Shown: positions 47,256 through 57,394, counted from the stretch's first letter. The stretch is 64,000 nucleotides of DNA from Bradyrhizobium sp. B097 (GCF_038957035.1 NZ_CP152412.1:9188482-9252481), one strand, 5' to 3'. Numbers and translations: made by a program. The notes: generated by a model from the sequence alone, not told the origin.

Positions 47256-47325
47256 GAGCGTGGTCTTCACGGAAAACCGGTTTCCACTTTGCGCTAACGC
47301 GGCCGTACCGGTCCTGACCACGCTC
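47256..47325. repeat. Palindromic intergenic repeat, family A copy 3
   Basis: Perfect 10-bp inverted ends GAGCGTGGTC/GACCACGCTC around the core GGAAAACCGGTTTCCACTTTGCG, which also occurs inverted at 20348. It fills much of the hisF-hisE gap and touches the hisF stop codon. Confidence 0.8.
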
Positions 47326-48101
47326 TAGGGATCGAGGCGCATCGGCAGCCCGGCGCGCACCATGTGATCCTTGGCCTGGCGGATGGTAAATTCCCCGAAG
47401 TGGAAGATCGACGCGGCCAGCACGCCGGTGGCATGACCCTCGCGGACGCCATCGACCAAATGATCGAGATTGCCGACGCCACCGGACGCGATGACTGGTA
47501 CGGGAACACTGTCCGCGATCGCCCGGGTCAGCGGCAGGTCAAAACCCTGCCTCGTGCCGTCCCGGTCCATCGAGGTCAGCAGGATTTCGCCGGCGCCGAG
47601 CGAGACGACCTCCTGGGCATATTCGATGGCATCGATCCCGGTGGCATTACGCCCACCATGGGTGAAGATCTCCCAGCGCTCCGAGCCGCCGGCGCGCTTG
47701 ACCCGCTTGGCGTCAATCGCGACCACGATGCATTGCTCGCCGTACTTCTCGGCCGCCTCCTTGACAAATTCGCGCCGGCTGACGGCCGCTGAATTGATCG
47801 AGACCTTGTCGGCGCCGGACCGCAGCAGGGTCTTGATGTCGTCGACGGTGCGGACGCCGCCGCCCACGGTCAGCGGCATGAAGCAGGCTTCCGCCGTCCG
47901 CCGCACCACATCCAGCATGATGCCGCGGTTCTCATGGGTGGCGGTGATGTCGAGGAAGGTGAGCTCGTCGGCGCCGGCGGCGTCATAGGCGATCGCGGCC
48001 TCGACCGGATCGCCGGCGTCGCGCAAGTCGACGAAGTTGACGCCCTTGACCACGCGCCCGTCCTTGACGTCGAGACAGGGGATCACGCGAACCTTGAACA
48101 T
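47325..48101 (-). CDS. hisF: Imidazole glycerol phosphate synthase subunit HisF
   Basis: Cyclase subunit of 258 residues that, with HisH-supplied ammonia, makes imidazole glycerol phosphate and AICAR. TIM barrel starting [20 protein letters not shown] with the catalytic Asp, then [25 protein letters not shown] and the second catalytic Asp in [20 protein letters not shown] binds phosphate. It begins 11 bp after the end of hisA, in operon order hisH-hisA-hisF. Confidence 0.98.
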   Translation of the reverse strand: MFKVRVIPCLDVKDGRVVKGVNFVDLRDAGDPVEAAIAYDAAGADELTFLDITATHENRGIMLDVVRRTAEACFMPLTVGGGVRTVDDIKTLLRSGADKVSINSAAVSRREFVKEAAEKYGEQCIVVAIDAKRVKRAGGSERWEIFTHGGRNATGIDAIEYAQEVVSLGAGEILLTSMDRDGTRQGFDLPLTRAIADSVPVPVIASGGVGNLDHLVDGVREGHATGVLAASIFHFGEFTIRQAKDHMVRAGLPMRLDP

Positions 48102-48112
48102 GTCTGTGTCTC

Positions 48113-48844
48113 CTAAGCCGCGCTGCGGATCAGCTTGAGCGCGGCGGCCGGATCAAGCCGTCCGTCGTAGAGCGCGCGGCCGACGATGGCGCCGGCGAGC
48201 TTTTTGGCACGCGGCTCCAGCAGCGCCTTGACGTCGTCGATCGAGGCAAAGCCGCCGGAGGCAATCACCGGAATGGAGATGCGGTCGGCGAGGGCGATCG
48301 TGGCGTCAAGGTTGAGGCCCTTGAGCAGCCCGTCGCGGGCGATGTCGGTGAAGATGATCGCGGCGACGCCGGCATCCTCGAAGCGCTGTGCGATCTCGAG
48401 CGCCGTCACATGCGAGGTCTCGGCCCAGCCCTCGACCGCGACCTTGCCGTCGCGCGCATCGAGGCCCACCGCGACGCGGCCGGGGAATCTCCTCGCCGCG
48501 CCCTTCACCAGTTCAGGATCGCGCACCGCCGCGGTGCCGATGATGACGCGGGTGATGCCCTTGTCGAGCCAGGCTTCGATGGTCTTGAGGTCGCGGATGC
48601 CGCCGCCGAGTTGCACCGGCATGGTGACGGCCTTCAGCATCGCCTCCACCGCATGCGCATTCATCGGCTTGCCGGCGAAGGCACCGTCGAGATCGACGAC
48701 GTGGAGATATTCGAAGCCCTGCGCGGCGAAGCTCGCTGCCTGCGCCGCCGGATCGAGATTGAACACGGTGGCGCGCGCCATGTCGCCCTGCTCCAGGCGC
48801 ACGCACTGGCCGTTCTTCAGGTCAACCGCTGGAAAGAGAATCAC
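48113..48844 (-). CDS. hisA: ProFAR isomerase HisA
   Basis: Phosphoribosylformimino-AICAR-phosphate isomerase of 243 residues. The barrel begins [20 protein letters not shown] with the catalytic Asp; the second is in [22 protein letters not shown] and ASGGFAS are phosphate loops. The start is a GTG at 48844 overlapping the hisH stop (GTGA); the same frame continues far upstream but that extension is non-coding noise through hisH. Its translation is coupled to hisH. Confidence 0.97.
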   Translation of the reverse strand: MILFPAVDLKNGQCVRLEQGDMARATVFNLDPAAQAASFAAQGFEYLHVVDLDGAFAGKPMNAHAVEAMLKAVTMPVQLGGGIRDLKTIEAWLDKGITRVIIGTAAVRDPELVKGAARRFPGRVAVGLDARDGKVAVEGWAETSHVTALEIAQRFEDAGVAAIIFTDIARDGLLKGLNLDATIALADRISIPVIASGGFASIDDVKALLEPRAKKLAGAIVGRALYDGRLDPAAALKLIRSAA

Positions 48845-49491
48845 GGCTTCCACTTCAAGAAATTGGAGATCAAAGCGAGGCCGAAGCGCTGGCTCTTCTC
48901 GGGGTGAAACTGGGTGCCGATCACGGTGTCCTTGCCCACGATCGCGGTCACCGGCCCGCCATAGTCGGCGCGCGCCAGCACATCCGCCTCGTTGGCGGCG
49001 TTGAGATGATAGGAGTGCACGAAATAGGCGTGGCGCCCCTTCGGCCCGAGCGGCAGCCGCTCCAGCACCGGGTGCTCGCGCACCATATCGAGGGTATTCC
49101 AGCCCATATGCGGGACCTTCAGGCTCTCGTCGCGCGGCTCGATCTTCACGACATCGCCGCCGATCCAGTTGAAGCCCTCGGTGATGACGTGCTCCTTGCC
49201 GCGCGTCGCCATCAGTTGCATGCCGACGCAGATACCGAAGAACGGTCGCGCCTTGACCCGCACCGCTTCCGTCAGTGCTTCCAGCATGCCGTCGACCGCG
49301 TCGACGCCGCGGCGGCAATCGGCGAACGCGCCGACACCGGGCAGCACGATCCGATCCGCCCGATACACCGCATCGGGATCGCGCGTCACCTTGATGGCTT
49401 GCGGATCCTGCATGCTGCGCGCGGCGCGCTCGAAGGCCTTTGCCGCCGAATGCAGATTGCCGGAGCCGTAATCGATGATTGTAACGGTCAT
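48841..49491 (-). CDS. hisH: Imidazole glycerol phosphate synthase subunit HisH
   Basis: Glutamine amidotransferase subunit of 216 residues. The triad is Cys in [11 protein letters not shown], His and Glu in [22 protein letters not shown] opens the fold and VLPGVGAF is typical. It channels ammonia to HisF. Overlaps hisA and the DUF2628 gene by 4 bp each. Confidence 0.98.
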   Translation of the reverse strand: MTVTIIDYGSGNLHSAAKAFERAARSMQDPQAIKVTRDPDAVYRADRIVLPGVGAFADCRRGVDAVDGMLEALTEAVRVKARPFFGICVGMQLMATRGKEHVITEGFNWIGGDVVKIEPRDESLKVPHMGWNTLDMVREHPVLERLPLGPKGRHAYFVHSYHLNAANEADVLARADYGGPVTAIVGKDTVIGTQFHPEKSQRFGLALISNFLKWKP

Positions 49492-50018
49492 CGCGATCCT
49501 CCTGGCTCTGGAAACAATCCGATGATGCCGCCCTGCGGCATCGGCGGGGGTTTTGAGAATGACTGGCCCGGAACGTCCCGGGTCGGCGGCGGTCCGCCGC
49601 GATCGACAGACCGCTGGTCGTTGACAGCGCCGCGATGCCGCGCGGTCCAGCGCTCGAAGAAGCGGCGCTCAGCGGCGTCCGCGTTGTCGGCCACGACGAT
49701 GTCGAGCTGGCGCCATTTGCGCCGCGACAGCGTCCAGCGTTGCAAGGTCGCAGCCTCCAGCCCAATCAGCACCATCAACACCAGGTCGACGAGCAAGATC
49801 GCGCCGCGGCCGATCCCGAGCTTGGCCAGCGCAAAATCGATCGCGAAAGTCAGCACCAGCCAGCCGATCAGCGCCAGCCAGAGCCTGTTCCAGGCCAGCC
49901 AGATCACACCGGCGACCGCGGCCCAGACATGGAAGCCGTCGCGCACGAAGACGAACTTGTCGGCCGCCGCGAGATCGGCGCCGTTGGCCACGGGGGCATG
50001 CACTGTATAGACCGGCAT
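49488..50018 (-). CDS. DUF2628 domain membrane protein within the his operon
   Basis: Protein of 176 residues. It starts MPVYTVHAP with a short DUF2628 N-terminus ([20 protein letters not shown]), two or three transmembrane helices (about 30-100), and a charged/proline-rich tail ([16 protein letters not shown]). Function unknown. It overlaps hisH by 4 bp and follows hisB, so it is expressed with histidine synthesis genes; this placement recurs in related genomes from memory. Confidence 0.85.
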   Translation of the reverse strand: MPVYTVHAPVANGADLAAADKFVFVRDGFHVWAAVAGVIWLAWNRLWLALIGWLVLTFAIDFALAKLGIGRGAILLVDLVLMVLIGLEAATLQRWTLSRRKWRQLDIVVADNADAAERRFFERWTARHRGAVNDQRSVDRGGPPPTRDVPGQSFSKPPPMPQGGIIGLFPEPGGSR

Positions 50019-50052
50019 CGAACGCTCCGCCGAGGATGGACTTTTACTTACC

Positions 50053-50096
50053 GCATGATCTCCGGGAAAACCGGTGCCACCGTTTCCGGATCATGC
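50053..50096. repeat. Palindromic intergenic repeat, family A copy 4
   Basis: Inverted ends GCATGATC/GATCATGC with inner CCGGGAAAAC/GTTTCCGG around ACCGGTGCCAC. It resembles 20348-20398 and fills most of the hisB-DUF2628 gap. Confidence 0.75.
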
Positions 50097-50104
50097 CCCC
50101 GGGA

Positions 50105-50698
50105 TCAGCCGCCGAGCTGACCCTTCGTCGAGGGCACTTCGCCCTGGGCACGCGGATCGATCGCAACCGCGGTCCGGAGTGCCCTCGCCAAACCCTTGAA
50201 ACAGGATTCGGAGATGTGATGGCTGTTCTCGCCATATAGGGTCTCGACGTGGAGAGTCACGCCGGCGTTCATCGCGAAGGCGTTGAACCATTCGCGCACC
50301 AGCTCGGTGTCGAACTCGCCGATCTTGTCGCGCGGGAACTCGACCTTGAACACCAGCACCGGGCGGCCGGAAATGTCGATCACGACCCGCGACAGCGTCT
50401 CGTCCATCGGCATGTGGATCGAGGCGTAGCGGGTGATGCCGGCCATGTTGCCGAGCGCCTGCTTCACGGCCTGCCCGAGCGCGATTCCGACGTCTTCGGT
50501 GGTGTGGTGGTAATCGACATGGAGATCGCCATCCGCCTTCACCGTGATGTCGATGCGCGAATGCCGGGCCAGGAGATCGAGCATATGGTCGAAGAAGCCG
50601 ATCCCGGTCGAAACCGTGGATACGCCTGCCCCGTCGAGGTTGACCGTCACCTCGATGTCGGTCTCCTTGGTCTTGCGCTTGATGGTTGCCGTGCGCAT
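50105..50698 (-). CDS. hisB: Imidazoleglycerol-phosphate dehydratase
   Basis: Manganese-dependent dehydratase of 197 residues in the sixth step of histidine synthesis. Conserved metal-binding histidine motifs are [23 protein letters not shown] and [19 protein letters not shown]; the repeat of two similar halves is visible. It is the monofunctional enzyme, without the phosphatase domain of enteric HisB. First gene of the leftward his operon, divergent from hslV. Confidence 0.98.
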   Translation of the reverse strand: MRTATIKRKTKETDIEVTVNLDGAGVSTVSTGIGFFDHMLDLLARHSRIDITVKADGDLHVDYHHTTEDVGIALGQAVKQALGNMAGITRYASIHMPMDETLSRVVIDISGRPVLVFKVEFPRDKIGEFDTELVREWFNAFAMNAGVTLHVETLYGENSHHISESCFKGLARALRTAVAIDPRAQGEVPSTKGQLGG

Positions 50699-50880
50699 GA
50701 AGATTAAGCTTTCCCGTGCCGAAAACGCCGGTCTTTTAACAGGCTGATGTCACCTTCGCTACTGCGGGATGACCCCGAAACGCCCTAACTTCGGGCCATG
50801 GTGACCCAAATTCCTTGCTAAATCGCCCGATTGTAACCCCCTGCCCGACCGCCTAAATCTGCCCGGAAGAGAGGTAACCT

Positions 50881-51438
50881 ATGCAAGCATCCCAAAATGA
50901 GCTGCCGGTTTGGCATGGCACGACGATCTGCACGGTCCGCAAGGGCGGCAAGGTGGTGATCGGCGGCGACGGGCAGGTCTCGATCGGCCAAACCGTGATC
51001 AAGGCCAACGCCAAGAAGGTCCGCCGGATCGGCAAGGGCGACGTGATCGGCGGCTTCGCCGGCGCCACCGCCGACGCCTTCACCCTGTTCGAGCGGCTGG
51101 AGAGCAAGCTGGAGCAATATCCGGGGCAGCTGACCCGGGCCGCCGTCGAGCTCGCCAAGGACTGGCGGACCGACCGTTATCTGCGCCGGCTGGAGGCCAT
51201 GATGATCGTGGCCGACAAGGACGTCTCCCTGGTGCTGACCGGTACCGGCGACGTGCTGGAGCCCGAATCCGGGGTCATGGCGATCGGCTCCGGCGGCAAT
51301 TATGCCCTCGCCGCGGCCCGCGCGCTGGTCGATACCGACAAGGACGCCGAGACCATCGTGCGCCGCGCGCTGGATATCGCCGCCGATATCTGCGTCTACA
51401 CCAACCGGAACGTGACGATCGAGACGATCGGCGGCTGA
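50881..51438 (+). CDS. hslV: ATP-dependent protease peptidase subunit HslV
   Basis: Proteasome-like threonine peptidase of 185 residues. The short N-terminal propeptide precedes the catalytic Thr in [39 protein letters not shown] and [14 protein letters not shown] are family marks. It assembles with HslU to degrade misfolded proteins. HslU is encoded 1.1 kb downstream, separated by two unrelated genes. The 182 bp shared with divergent hisB hold no clear RpoH promoter. Confidence 0.98.
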   Translation: MQASQNELPVWHGTTICTVRKGGKVVIGGDGQVSIGQTVIKANAKKVRRIGKGDVIGGFAGATADAFTLFERLESKLEQYPGQLTRAAVELAKDWRTDRYLRRLEAMMIVADKDVSLVLTGTGDVLEPESGVMAIGSGGNYALAAARALVDTDKDAETIVRRALDIAADICVYTNRNVTIETIGG

Positions 51439-51440
51439 GC

Positions 51441-51926
51441 ATGGCCGGCCCCTATCGCTTCCGCCCGATGACGACGGACGACCTGCCGCAGATCAAGCGG
51501 TGGCTGACGCTGCCGCATGTCAGGGAGTGGTGGGGCGATCCGGCCGAGCAATATGCGCTCGTGAGCGGCGACCTCGAGGAGCCTGCGATGGACCAGTTCA
51601 TCGTTGCCGCAGAGGGCGACGATTTCGGTTACATCCAGTGCTACGACCTGACGGCGTGGAATTCCAGCTTCGGCAAGCAGCCGGATGGCACCCGCGGCAT
51701 CGATCTCTTCATCGGCGCGCCCGACATGGTGGCGGGCGGCCACGGCTCGGCGCTGATCCGCACCTTTGTCGACGACCGGCTGGCGCAAGGCGCGCCCCGC
51801 ATCGTCACCGATCCCGATCCGGCCAATGCGCGTGCAGTGCGTGCCTATGAGAAGGCGGGCTTTCGGGAGGCCGGAATGGTCGATACGCCTGATGGGCCTG
51901 CGCTGCTGATGGTCCGCGACGCATGA
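51441..51926 (+). CDS. GNAT acetyltransferase between hslV and hslU
   Basis: Acetyl-CoA-dependent N-acetyltransferase of 161 residues, similar to AAC(6')/RimJ-like enzymes. It begins [28 protein letters not shown]; the acetyl-CoA loop is in [15 protein letters not shown], and [19 protein letters not shown] is the last conserved helix-strand. The ATG is 2 bp after the hslV stop and its end overlaps the DUF2585 gene by 4 bp, so it is part of the operon. Acceptor unknown; an aminoglycoside-modifying role is only a resemblance. Confidence 0.88.
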   Translation: MAGPYRFRPMTTDDLPQIKRWLTLPHVREWWGDPAEQYALVSGDLEEPAMDQFIVAAEGDDFGYIQCYDLTAWNSSFGKQPDGTRGIDLFIGAPDMVAGGHGSALIRTFVDDRLAQGAPRIVTDPDPANARAVRAYEKAGFREAGMVDTPDGPALLMVRDA

Positions 51927-52519
51927 CACTCGCGCCAAAGCCCGACACCAATGTTCCGGCGTGGCAATGGTTTGCGATCGCCGCCGCGCTGCTCGTGCTG
52001 CAGGCCGCGCTGCTCTATGCGATGGGCCGCTTGCCGATCTGCGCCTGCGGCTATGTCAAGCTCTGGCACGGCACGGTGCAGAGCTCGGAGAACTCGCAGC
52101 ACATCGCTGACTGGTACACGCTGTCGCACATGCTGCATGGCCTGCTGTTCTATGGCCTGACCTTCCTGCTGCTGCCGCGGCTCGCCTGGCCCAGGCGGGT
52201 GATTGTCGCGATGCTGGTCGAAGGCAGCTGGGAGCTCGTCGAGAACTCCAACTGGATCATCGAGCGCTACCGTGCCGGCACGATCTCGCTCGATTATTAC
52301 GGCGACACCATCGTCAATTCGGTGTCGGACACGCTTGCGATGGTTTTGGGTTTCCTGCTGGCGCGCAAGCTGCCGGTCGCCGCAACCGTCGCGCTCGGCG
52401 TCGTGTTCGAAACCGTGATGCTGCTGCACATTCGCGACAATCTGACACTGAACATCATCATGCTGATCCACCCGTTCGAGGCGATCAGGCAGTGGCAGGC
52501 TGGGCCGCCGATCCTCTAG
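51923..52519 (+). CDS. DUF2585 family (UPF0314) membrane protein
   Basis: Membrane protein of 198 residues with four or five helices. Diagnostic segments are [35 protein letters not shown] (residues about 40-75), [18 protein letters not shown] and [16 protein letters not shown], rich in conserved charged residues within or beside the membrane. Function unknown. It overlaps the GNAT gene by 4 bp and is 61 bp before hslU. Confidence 0.92.
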   Translation: MTLAPKPDTNVPAWQWFAIAAALLVLQAALLYAMGRLPICACGYVKLWHGTVQSSENSQHIADWYTLSHMLHGLLFYGLTFLLLPRLAWPRRVIVAMLVEGSWELVENSNWIIERYRAGTISLDYYGDTIVNSVSDTLAMVLGFLLARKLPVAATVALGVVFETVMLLHIRDNLTLNIIMLIHPFEAIRQWQAGPPIL

Positions 52520-52580
52520 GGGATCATGCCCTGGAAGACTGCCGCTTGCCGAGACCACCTTTTCAACCTAGCTAGAGCCA

Positions 52581-53885
52581 ATGACCGACTTCTCCCCCCG
52601 CGAAATCGTTTCTGAACTTGACCGTTTCATCGTCGGCCAGGCCGATGCCAAGCGCGCGGTGTCGATCGCGCTGCGCAACCGCTGGCGGCGGCTGCAGCTT
52701 GCCGGTTCCCTGCGCGAGGAGGTTCTGCCCAAGAACATCCTGATGATCGGGCCGACCGGCGTCGGCAAGACCGAGATCGCGCGGCGGCTGGCCAAGCTTG
52801 CGGGCGCGCCGTTCCTCAAGGTCGAAGCCACCAAGTTCACCGAGGTCGGCTATGTCGGCCGCGACGTCGAGCAGATTGTCCGCGACCTCGTCGAGGTGGC
52901 GATCTCGCAGACCCGCGAGCGCAAGCGCAAGGACGTCCAGGCCCGTGCCCAGCTCGCCGCCGAGGAGCGCGTGCTGGATGCGCTGGTCGGCCCCGCATCG
53001 AGCCCGGCGACGCGGGATTCGTTCCGCAAGAAGCTGCGGGCCGGCGAGCTCAACGACAAGGAAATCGAGATCGAGACGCAGTCGTCCGGCAGCGGCATGC
53101 CGATGTTCGAAATCCCCGGCATGCCCGGCGCCCAGATGGGCGCGATCTCGCTCGGCGATATCTTCGGCAAGATGGGCGGACGCAGCAAGACCCGCCGCCT
53201 GACGGTGGAAGGCTCGCACGAGATCCTCGTCAACGAGGAATCCGACAAGCTGCTCGACACCGACCAACTGGTGCAGGAGGCGATCAACGCCGTCGAGAAC
53301 AACGGCATCGTCTTCCTCGACGAGATCGACAAGATCTGCGTGCGCGAGAACCGCCAGGGCGGCGACGTCTCTCGCGAAGGCGTGCAGCGCGACCTGCTGC
53401 CGCTGATCGAGGGCACCACGGTCTCGACCAAGCACGGCGCGGTCAAGACCGACCACATCCTGTTCATCGCCTCGGGCGCCTTCCATATCGCCAAGCCGTC
53501 GGACCTCTTGCCCGAGCTGCAGGGCCGCCTGCCGATCCGGGTCGAGCTGCAGGCGCTGTCGCGCGACGACATGCGCCGGATCCTGACCGAGCCGGAGGCG
53601 TCGCTGATCAAGCAATATGTCGCGCTGCTGAAGACCGAGGGCGTCACGCTCGACGTTACAGACAGCGCGATCGACGCGCTGGCCGACGTTGCGGTCGCGG
53701 TCAATTCCACGGTCGAGAACATCGGCGCGCGGCGGCTGCAGACCGTGATGGAGCGGGTGCTGGACGAGATCTCCTTCACCGCCCCCGATCGCCACGGCGA
53801 GACCATCCAGGTCGACGCCGATTACGTAACCAAGCATGTCGGCGACCTCGCCAAGAACGCCGATCTGAGCCGGTTTATTTTGTAG
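52581..53885 (+). CDS. hslU: ATP-dependent protease ATPase subunit HslU
   Basis: AAA+ unfoldase of 434 residues that feeds HslV. It starts [33 protein letters not shown]; Walker A is [17 protein letters not shown], the pore loop is in [18 protein letters not shown], an intermediate domain spans about 110-235, and Walker B is [11 protein letters not shown]. The C-terminus ends SRFIL, the tail that docks into HslV. A family C repeat begins 17 bp after the stop. Confidence 0.98.
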   Translation: MTDFSPREIVSELDRFIVGQADAKRAVSIALRNRWRRLQLAGSLREEVLPKNILMIGPTGVGKTEIARRLAKLAGAPFLKVEATKFTEVGYVGRDVEQIVRDLVEVAISQTRERKRKDVQARAQLAAEERVLDALVGPASSPATRDSFRKKLRAGELNDKEIEIETQSSGSGMPMFEIPGMPGAQMGAISLGDIFGKMGGRSKTRRLTVEGSHEILVNEESDKLLDTDQLVQEAINAVENNGIVFLDEIDKICVRENRQGGDVSREGVQRDLLPLIEGTTVSTKHGAVKTDHILFIASGAFHIAKPSDLLPELQGRLPIRVELQALSRDDMRRILTEPEASLIKQYVALLKTEGVTLDVTDSAIDALADVAVAVNSTVENIGARRLQTVMERVLDEISFTAPDRHGETIQVDADYVTKHVGDLAKNADLSRFIL

Positions 53886-53902
53886 GCGTTGCAGCTAAGA
53901 TT

Positions 53903-54068
53903 GTCGTCCCTGCGAAAGCAGGGACCCATAACCACCGGCACCCGTCGTTGAAGCAAGCTGCAGCACCAGTCCTCGTCAAACGCGGGCCTGTGGTCATGGG
54001 TCCCGGCTCGCGTGGAGTTTATCATCGGGCGGCGCTTCGCGCCGACCCGGTGGCTTGGCCGGGACGAC
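53903..54068. repeat. Palindromic intergenic repeat, family C copy 2
   Basis: Starts GTCGTCCCTGCGAAAGCAGG, ends GGCCGGGACGAC, with CCCATAACCAC/TGGTCATGGG blocks and an inner GCGGCGCTTCGCGCCG hairpin. It is longer than the copy at 45688. Its right end stops 1 base before the ATG of the next gene. Confidence 0.85.
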
Positions 54069-54069
54069 A

Positions 54070-55200
54070 ATGACTTTGAACTCGGATTGGTGGCAAAACC
54101 CCTGGCGCTTGATGCTGGCCGTCAATGCGGCGGTGCTGGTCGGGGTGTTCCTGCACAAGATCGCGCTGCCGCCCTTCGTCCCGTACATCCACCTGCTGGT
54201 CGACTATCACTACGGCTTCACCAAACGCGCGCTGATCGGCGCGATCGTGTCGCTGTTCACCGACAAGGTGCCGGTGTGGCTGGTGTTCGCGCTGGCCGGC
54301 GCGGTCTGGCTGGTGACGCTCGCCCTGTTCGTCAAATTGTTCCAGCGGACATTCGGCTTCGACGATGCGCATTGGCCGCTGTTCATCTTCATCGCGGGAT
54401 CGCCGTTCTTCCTGAAGAATTTCATGCACACGCTCGGCCATTTCGACATCTATGGCTGTGCGCTGGCGATCGTGCTGCTGCTGATCCCGGCGCGCTCGGT
54501 TGTCTTTGTGCTGATCGCGGCGCTGTTCTCGATCCTGCTGATCCTGGTCCATCACATCTTCGTTCTGATGTATGTTCCGACCATCGCGGCGATCGTGGTG
54601 CTGCGCTTCTATCTGATGCAACGCGTGACGCCGCGGAACGTCGCCGTCGGCCTTATGGCGCTCGCGGCGGTCGGCATCCTGTTCCTGGTCGCGCAGTTCG
54701 CCGGCACGGTCGAGGTGCCCTACGACGAATTCATCCGTCACCTGCAAAGCCGGATGGCCGATCCGTCGCGGACCGACCTGCTTCAGTTCGGCTACATCTG
54801 GTACCAGCCGCTGTCGAAGGAGTTCACCGACACCTGGGCGCGGATGCCCTCGAACATCCTGGGCGTCCCGGTGTTTGCGCTGCTGATCTGGCTGCACGCG
54901 CCGCTGTGGCGCTATTTCGCGCGGCTGATCGGCGCGCTCGCGAACGAGCTGCATCGGCAGACCGTGTTCGCCGCGCTCATCATGATCAGCGCCGGCTATT
55001 TCGTGATGTTCGTGACCGTGTTCGACTATTCGCGCTGGATCTCGAACTGGGCGGTCTGCATGTTCCTGATGCTGCACGCGACCAGGATGCTGCCGGCGTC
55101 GAAGGACGTGCCGCTGATCCCGTCAGATGATCGCAAGACGACGGTATCAGGCTGGATCGTGACGCTGATCCCGCGCGTCGGGATCGTCAGGCCTTTTTAG
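54070..55200 (+). CDS. Multi-spanning membrane protein of unknown function
   Basis: Protein of 376 residues with about nine or ten transmembrane helices. Between the early helices are YHYGFTKRALIGAIVSLFTDK and HTLGHFDIYGCALAIVLLL, and a longer soluble loop (about 215-260) has QSRMADPSRTDLLQFGYIWYQ. It has the look of a polytopic glycosyltransferase or polymerase but no signature I can name. The ATG lies 1 base after a family C repeat, so its ribosome-binding site (GGGACGAC) is repeat sequence; TTG 54055 and ATG 54112 are alternatives. Convergent with smr. Confidence 0.75.
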   Translation: MTLNSDWWQNPWRLMLAVNAAVLVGVFLHKIALPPFVPYIHLLVDYHYGFTKRALIGAIVSLFTDKVPVWLVFALAGAVWLVTLALFVKLFQRTFGFDDAHWPLFIFIAGSPFFLKNFMHTLGHFDIYGCALAIVLLLIPARSVVFVLIAALFSILLILVHHIFVLMYVPTIAAIVVLRFYLMQRVTPRNVAVGLMALAAVGILFLVAQFAGTVEVPYDEFIRHLQSRMADPSRTDLLQFGYIWYQPLSKEFTDTWARMPSNILGVPVFALLIWLHAPLWRYFARLIGALANELHRQTVFAALIMISAGYFVMFVTVFDYSRWISNWAVCMFLMLHATRMLPASKDVPLIPSDDRKTTVSGWIVTLIPRVGIVRPF

Positions 55201-55202
55201 GT

Positions 55203-55793
55203 TCAGCGCGCGCGCCGGACGCGCACGTAGAGCGCGCCCTCGCCGCCATGGCCGATATGCGCTTCCTCGAAGCCGACCACCAGCGAACGGAATTCCGGCA
55301 GGCTGAGCCATTCCGGCACCTGGCGGCGCAGCACGCCGCGTTCGGACTCCAGCCCGCCGACCTTGCCCTTGCCGGTGATGACGAGCACGAAGGTGAGCCC
55401 GTCGTTGTGCGCGCGTTGCAGGAAGGTGAACAGCACGCGATGTGCGCGGATCTGCGTCATGCCGTGCAGATCGAGCCGCGCATCGATCTCCTGCCGGCCG
55501 CGCGACAGCTTTGCGCGCTCGCGGCGGCCGATCGGCGCCAGTGGCGGCACCTGCGGACGCGGCGCCGGCGCAGCCTTCGCCGACGTCACCGGTTTGACCG
55601 GGATGGGCTTGGCCGCGGCGTGATGCGTGGCCGGGTCAGAGGCTGCGGCGTGGGCTTTCGGTGCGGCCGGCTTCTTGCGCAGCGGCTTGACCTGCTTGGC
55701 GACGCTCTCCCAAAGCGCACGTTCCTCCTCGCTCAGCGCACGCTTGCGCCGCGACGGAGCGGACAGGTCGGGGATCGGCGCGGGTCGTTTCAT
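55203..55793 (-). CDS. Smr/MutS2-C-terminal domain protein
   Basis: Protein of 196 residues. A basic, Ala/Pro-rich N-terminal half (about 1-95) is followed by an Smr domain: ARLDLHGMTQIRAHRVLFTFL with the LDLHG motif, VITGKGKVGG and GGEGALYVRVRR. Smr domains bind or nick nucleic acid (DNA mismatch, mRNA decay). The four-base overlap with the upstream MltA-like gene indicates coupling. Confidence 0.92.
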   Translation of the reverse strand: MKRPAPIPDLSAPSRRKRALSEEERALWESVAKQVKPLRKKPAAPKAHAAASDPATHHAAAKPIPVKPVTSAKAAPAPRPQVPPLAPIGRRERAKLSRGRQEIDARLDLHGMTQIRAHRVLFTFLQRAHNDGLTFVLVITGKGKVGGLESERGVLRRQVPEWLSLPEFRSLVVGFEEAHIGHGGEGALYVRVRRAR

Positions 55794-57394
55794 TGATCGC
55801 GGTGATGGCGATAGCGCCGAGTGCGCCGCTTCTCCGGTTGCGGAATGTCGGGCCGGGCGACCGGCAACGGCACCGGTTCTGCCACAGGTGCCGACTGTGC
55901 AACAGAGGTTGTTGCAGCCGGTGCTGCGGGTGCGGCATCCTTCGCGGGCGGGGTCTTGGCGACGCCATTTGCCGCGTCCTTGCTCCCAGCCCTGGCGACG
56001 GTCGCAGTCGGTACATCCGCCGGCTTGGCCTTCTGCGGATCGGTCTGCGGAAACAGCTTCGCGATTTTGGCCGACGGCCGCTCGTCAGGGATCGGCAGCT
56101 TGTGGCCGCGCGCGACGGGATCGAGCCCCTTCGGCACCAGCATCATGAACTGCATGTTGTGCCGCAGCCGACCCGAGACCTTTCCGGCATCGGCGCCGGC
56201 GCCGAAATAGAGATCGGCGCGTGCCGGACCGACGATCGCCGATCCGGTATCCTGCGCGATCATCAGGCGGTGGAACGGCGTCTTGGACTGCTCGGATTCG
56301 ATCGGCAGCTCGCCGGCAATGAAGAACGGCGTGCCGTAGACATGCAGCGCCTTGTCGACCGCGATCGAGCGACCGGGCGTCAGCGGCACGCCCTGCGCGC
56401 CGACCGCCTCGTCCTTGTCCGACAGCGGCACTTCGCGGAAGAACACATAGGCGCGATTCTGCCGCCGCAGCTCCTTGGCGCCGTCGGGATTCTGCTCCAT
56501 CCACTCCCTGATCTTCTGCATCGACATCTGCTCCTTCGGGATGATGCCGCGGTCGATCAGGACGCGCCCGACCGGCGTATAGGGATAGCCATTATGCGCG
56601 TCGTAGTTGATGCGCAGGGTGGTGCCGTCCTCGAACTTGATCCGCGCCGAGCCCTGGATCTGGGCGAACAACAGATCGGTCTGGCTCTTCAGCCAGGCGA
56701 TCTCCAGCCCGCGGCCGGCGATCGCACCGTCCTCGATCTGGCCGCGGTCGTAATAGGGCACGAGCTTGCGCCGGCCGATCTTGCGATAAACCGGACCGCT
56801 GTTGGGCAGGCCGACAGACGCTTGCGTCTTGCCGCGCACGAACAGGTTGGACGGCCGGCGATAGACGGGGACATTGTAGACGTCGGTCTGGGTCCGCGAG
56901 CCATCGAGCACCGGCTCGTAATAGCCGGTGACGAAGCCGGCATCCTCGCCGAGCCGCGAGATCCGCAGCGGCACAAAATTCTGCTCAAAGAATTCCTTCG
57001 CTTTCGCGCCACTGGCGAGATCGAGTCCCTTGGCGATCCCGCAGGGATCGCGCAGCGAACTGCCGAGCGCCTTCGAATCCGTGGGCGCGCCGTGCTGGGT
57101 CGTGATCGGCTTGCAGCTGGTGCGAAACGCGTTGTAGGCCGCGAGATGATCGTCGTCGCTCCAGCCGGAGACATTGGCCCAGGCGAGCGGTTCGTACTGG
57201 CTGCCGCTGACCTGCAACGGCAATTCCAGATCGGGATAGGGGATCGGGTGGGTGTGCTCGTGTCGCGGCGCAGCGTGCCGGCTCGACCTGTAGCGCGCGG
57301 CGATCGCCGCCGTGGAGCACACAACCGCGAGCGCACAGCACGCGATCGCGAGGCGCCCGTAGCTGAGATGTTTAGTGAGCGCTTCCAGTTCCAA
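55790..57394 (-). CDS. mltA: MltA-type lytic murein transglycosylase
   Basis: Peptidoglycan lytic transglycosylase of 534 residues. An N-terminal hydrophobic segment (about 10-33: LAIACCALAVVCSTAAIAA) anchors or exports it. The MltA core (about 90-340) has GFVTGYYEPVLDGSRT, PYYDRGQIEDGAI, and the substrate groove QIQGSARIKFEDG ... YDAHNGYPYTPVGRVLID; the catalytic Asp is in the 3D domain IAQDTGSAIVGPARADLYFG. The Ala/Pro/Lys-rich tail (about 400-534) is extra. No ATG is near the start; TTG 57394 with GGAAG is chosen, overlapping the Tim44-like gene by 23 bp. Confidence 0.9.
   Translation of the reverse strand: MELEALTKHLSYGRLAIACCALAVVCSTAAIAARYRSSRHAAPRHEHTHPIPYPDLELPLQVSGSQYEPLAWANVSGWSDDDHLAAYNAFRTSCKPITTQHGAPTDSKALGSSLRDPCGIAKGLDLASGAKAKEFFEQNFVPLRISRLGEDAGFVTGYYEPVLDGSRTQTDVYNVPVYRRPSNLFVRGKTQASVGLPNSGPVYRKIGRRKLVPYYDRGQIEDGAIAGRGLEIAWLKSQTDLLFAQIQGSARIKFEDGTTLRINYDAHNGYPYTPVGRVLIDRGIIPKEQMSMQKIREWMEQNPDGAKELRRQNRAYVFFREVPLSDKDEAVGAQGVPLTPGRSIAVDKALHVYGTPFFIAGELPIESEQSKTPFHRLMIAQDTGSAIVGPARADLYFGAGADAGKVSGRLRHNMQFMMLVPKGLDPVARGHKLPIPDERPSAKIAKLFPQTDPQKAKPADVPTATVARAGSKDAANGVAKTPPAKDAAPAAPAATTSVAQSAPVAEPVPLPVARPDIPQPEKRRTRRYRHHRDQ

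Noticed and set aside
48845..49765. N-terminal extension of hisA by about 307 residues
   Set aside because: The extension runs through hisH and the DUF2628 gene in another frame; HisA family length and the GTGA overlap with hisH place the start at 48844.
50699..50880. RpoH promoter for hslVU
   Set aside because: CCTTG is present, but the -10 region at 17 bases does not match the consensus.
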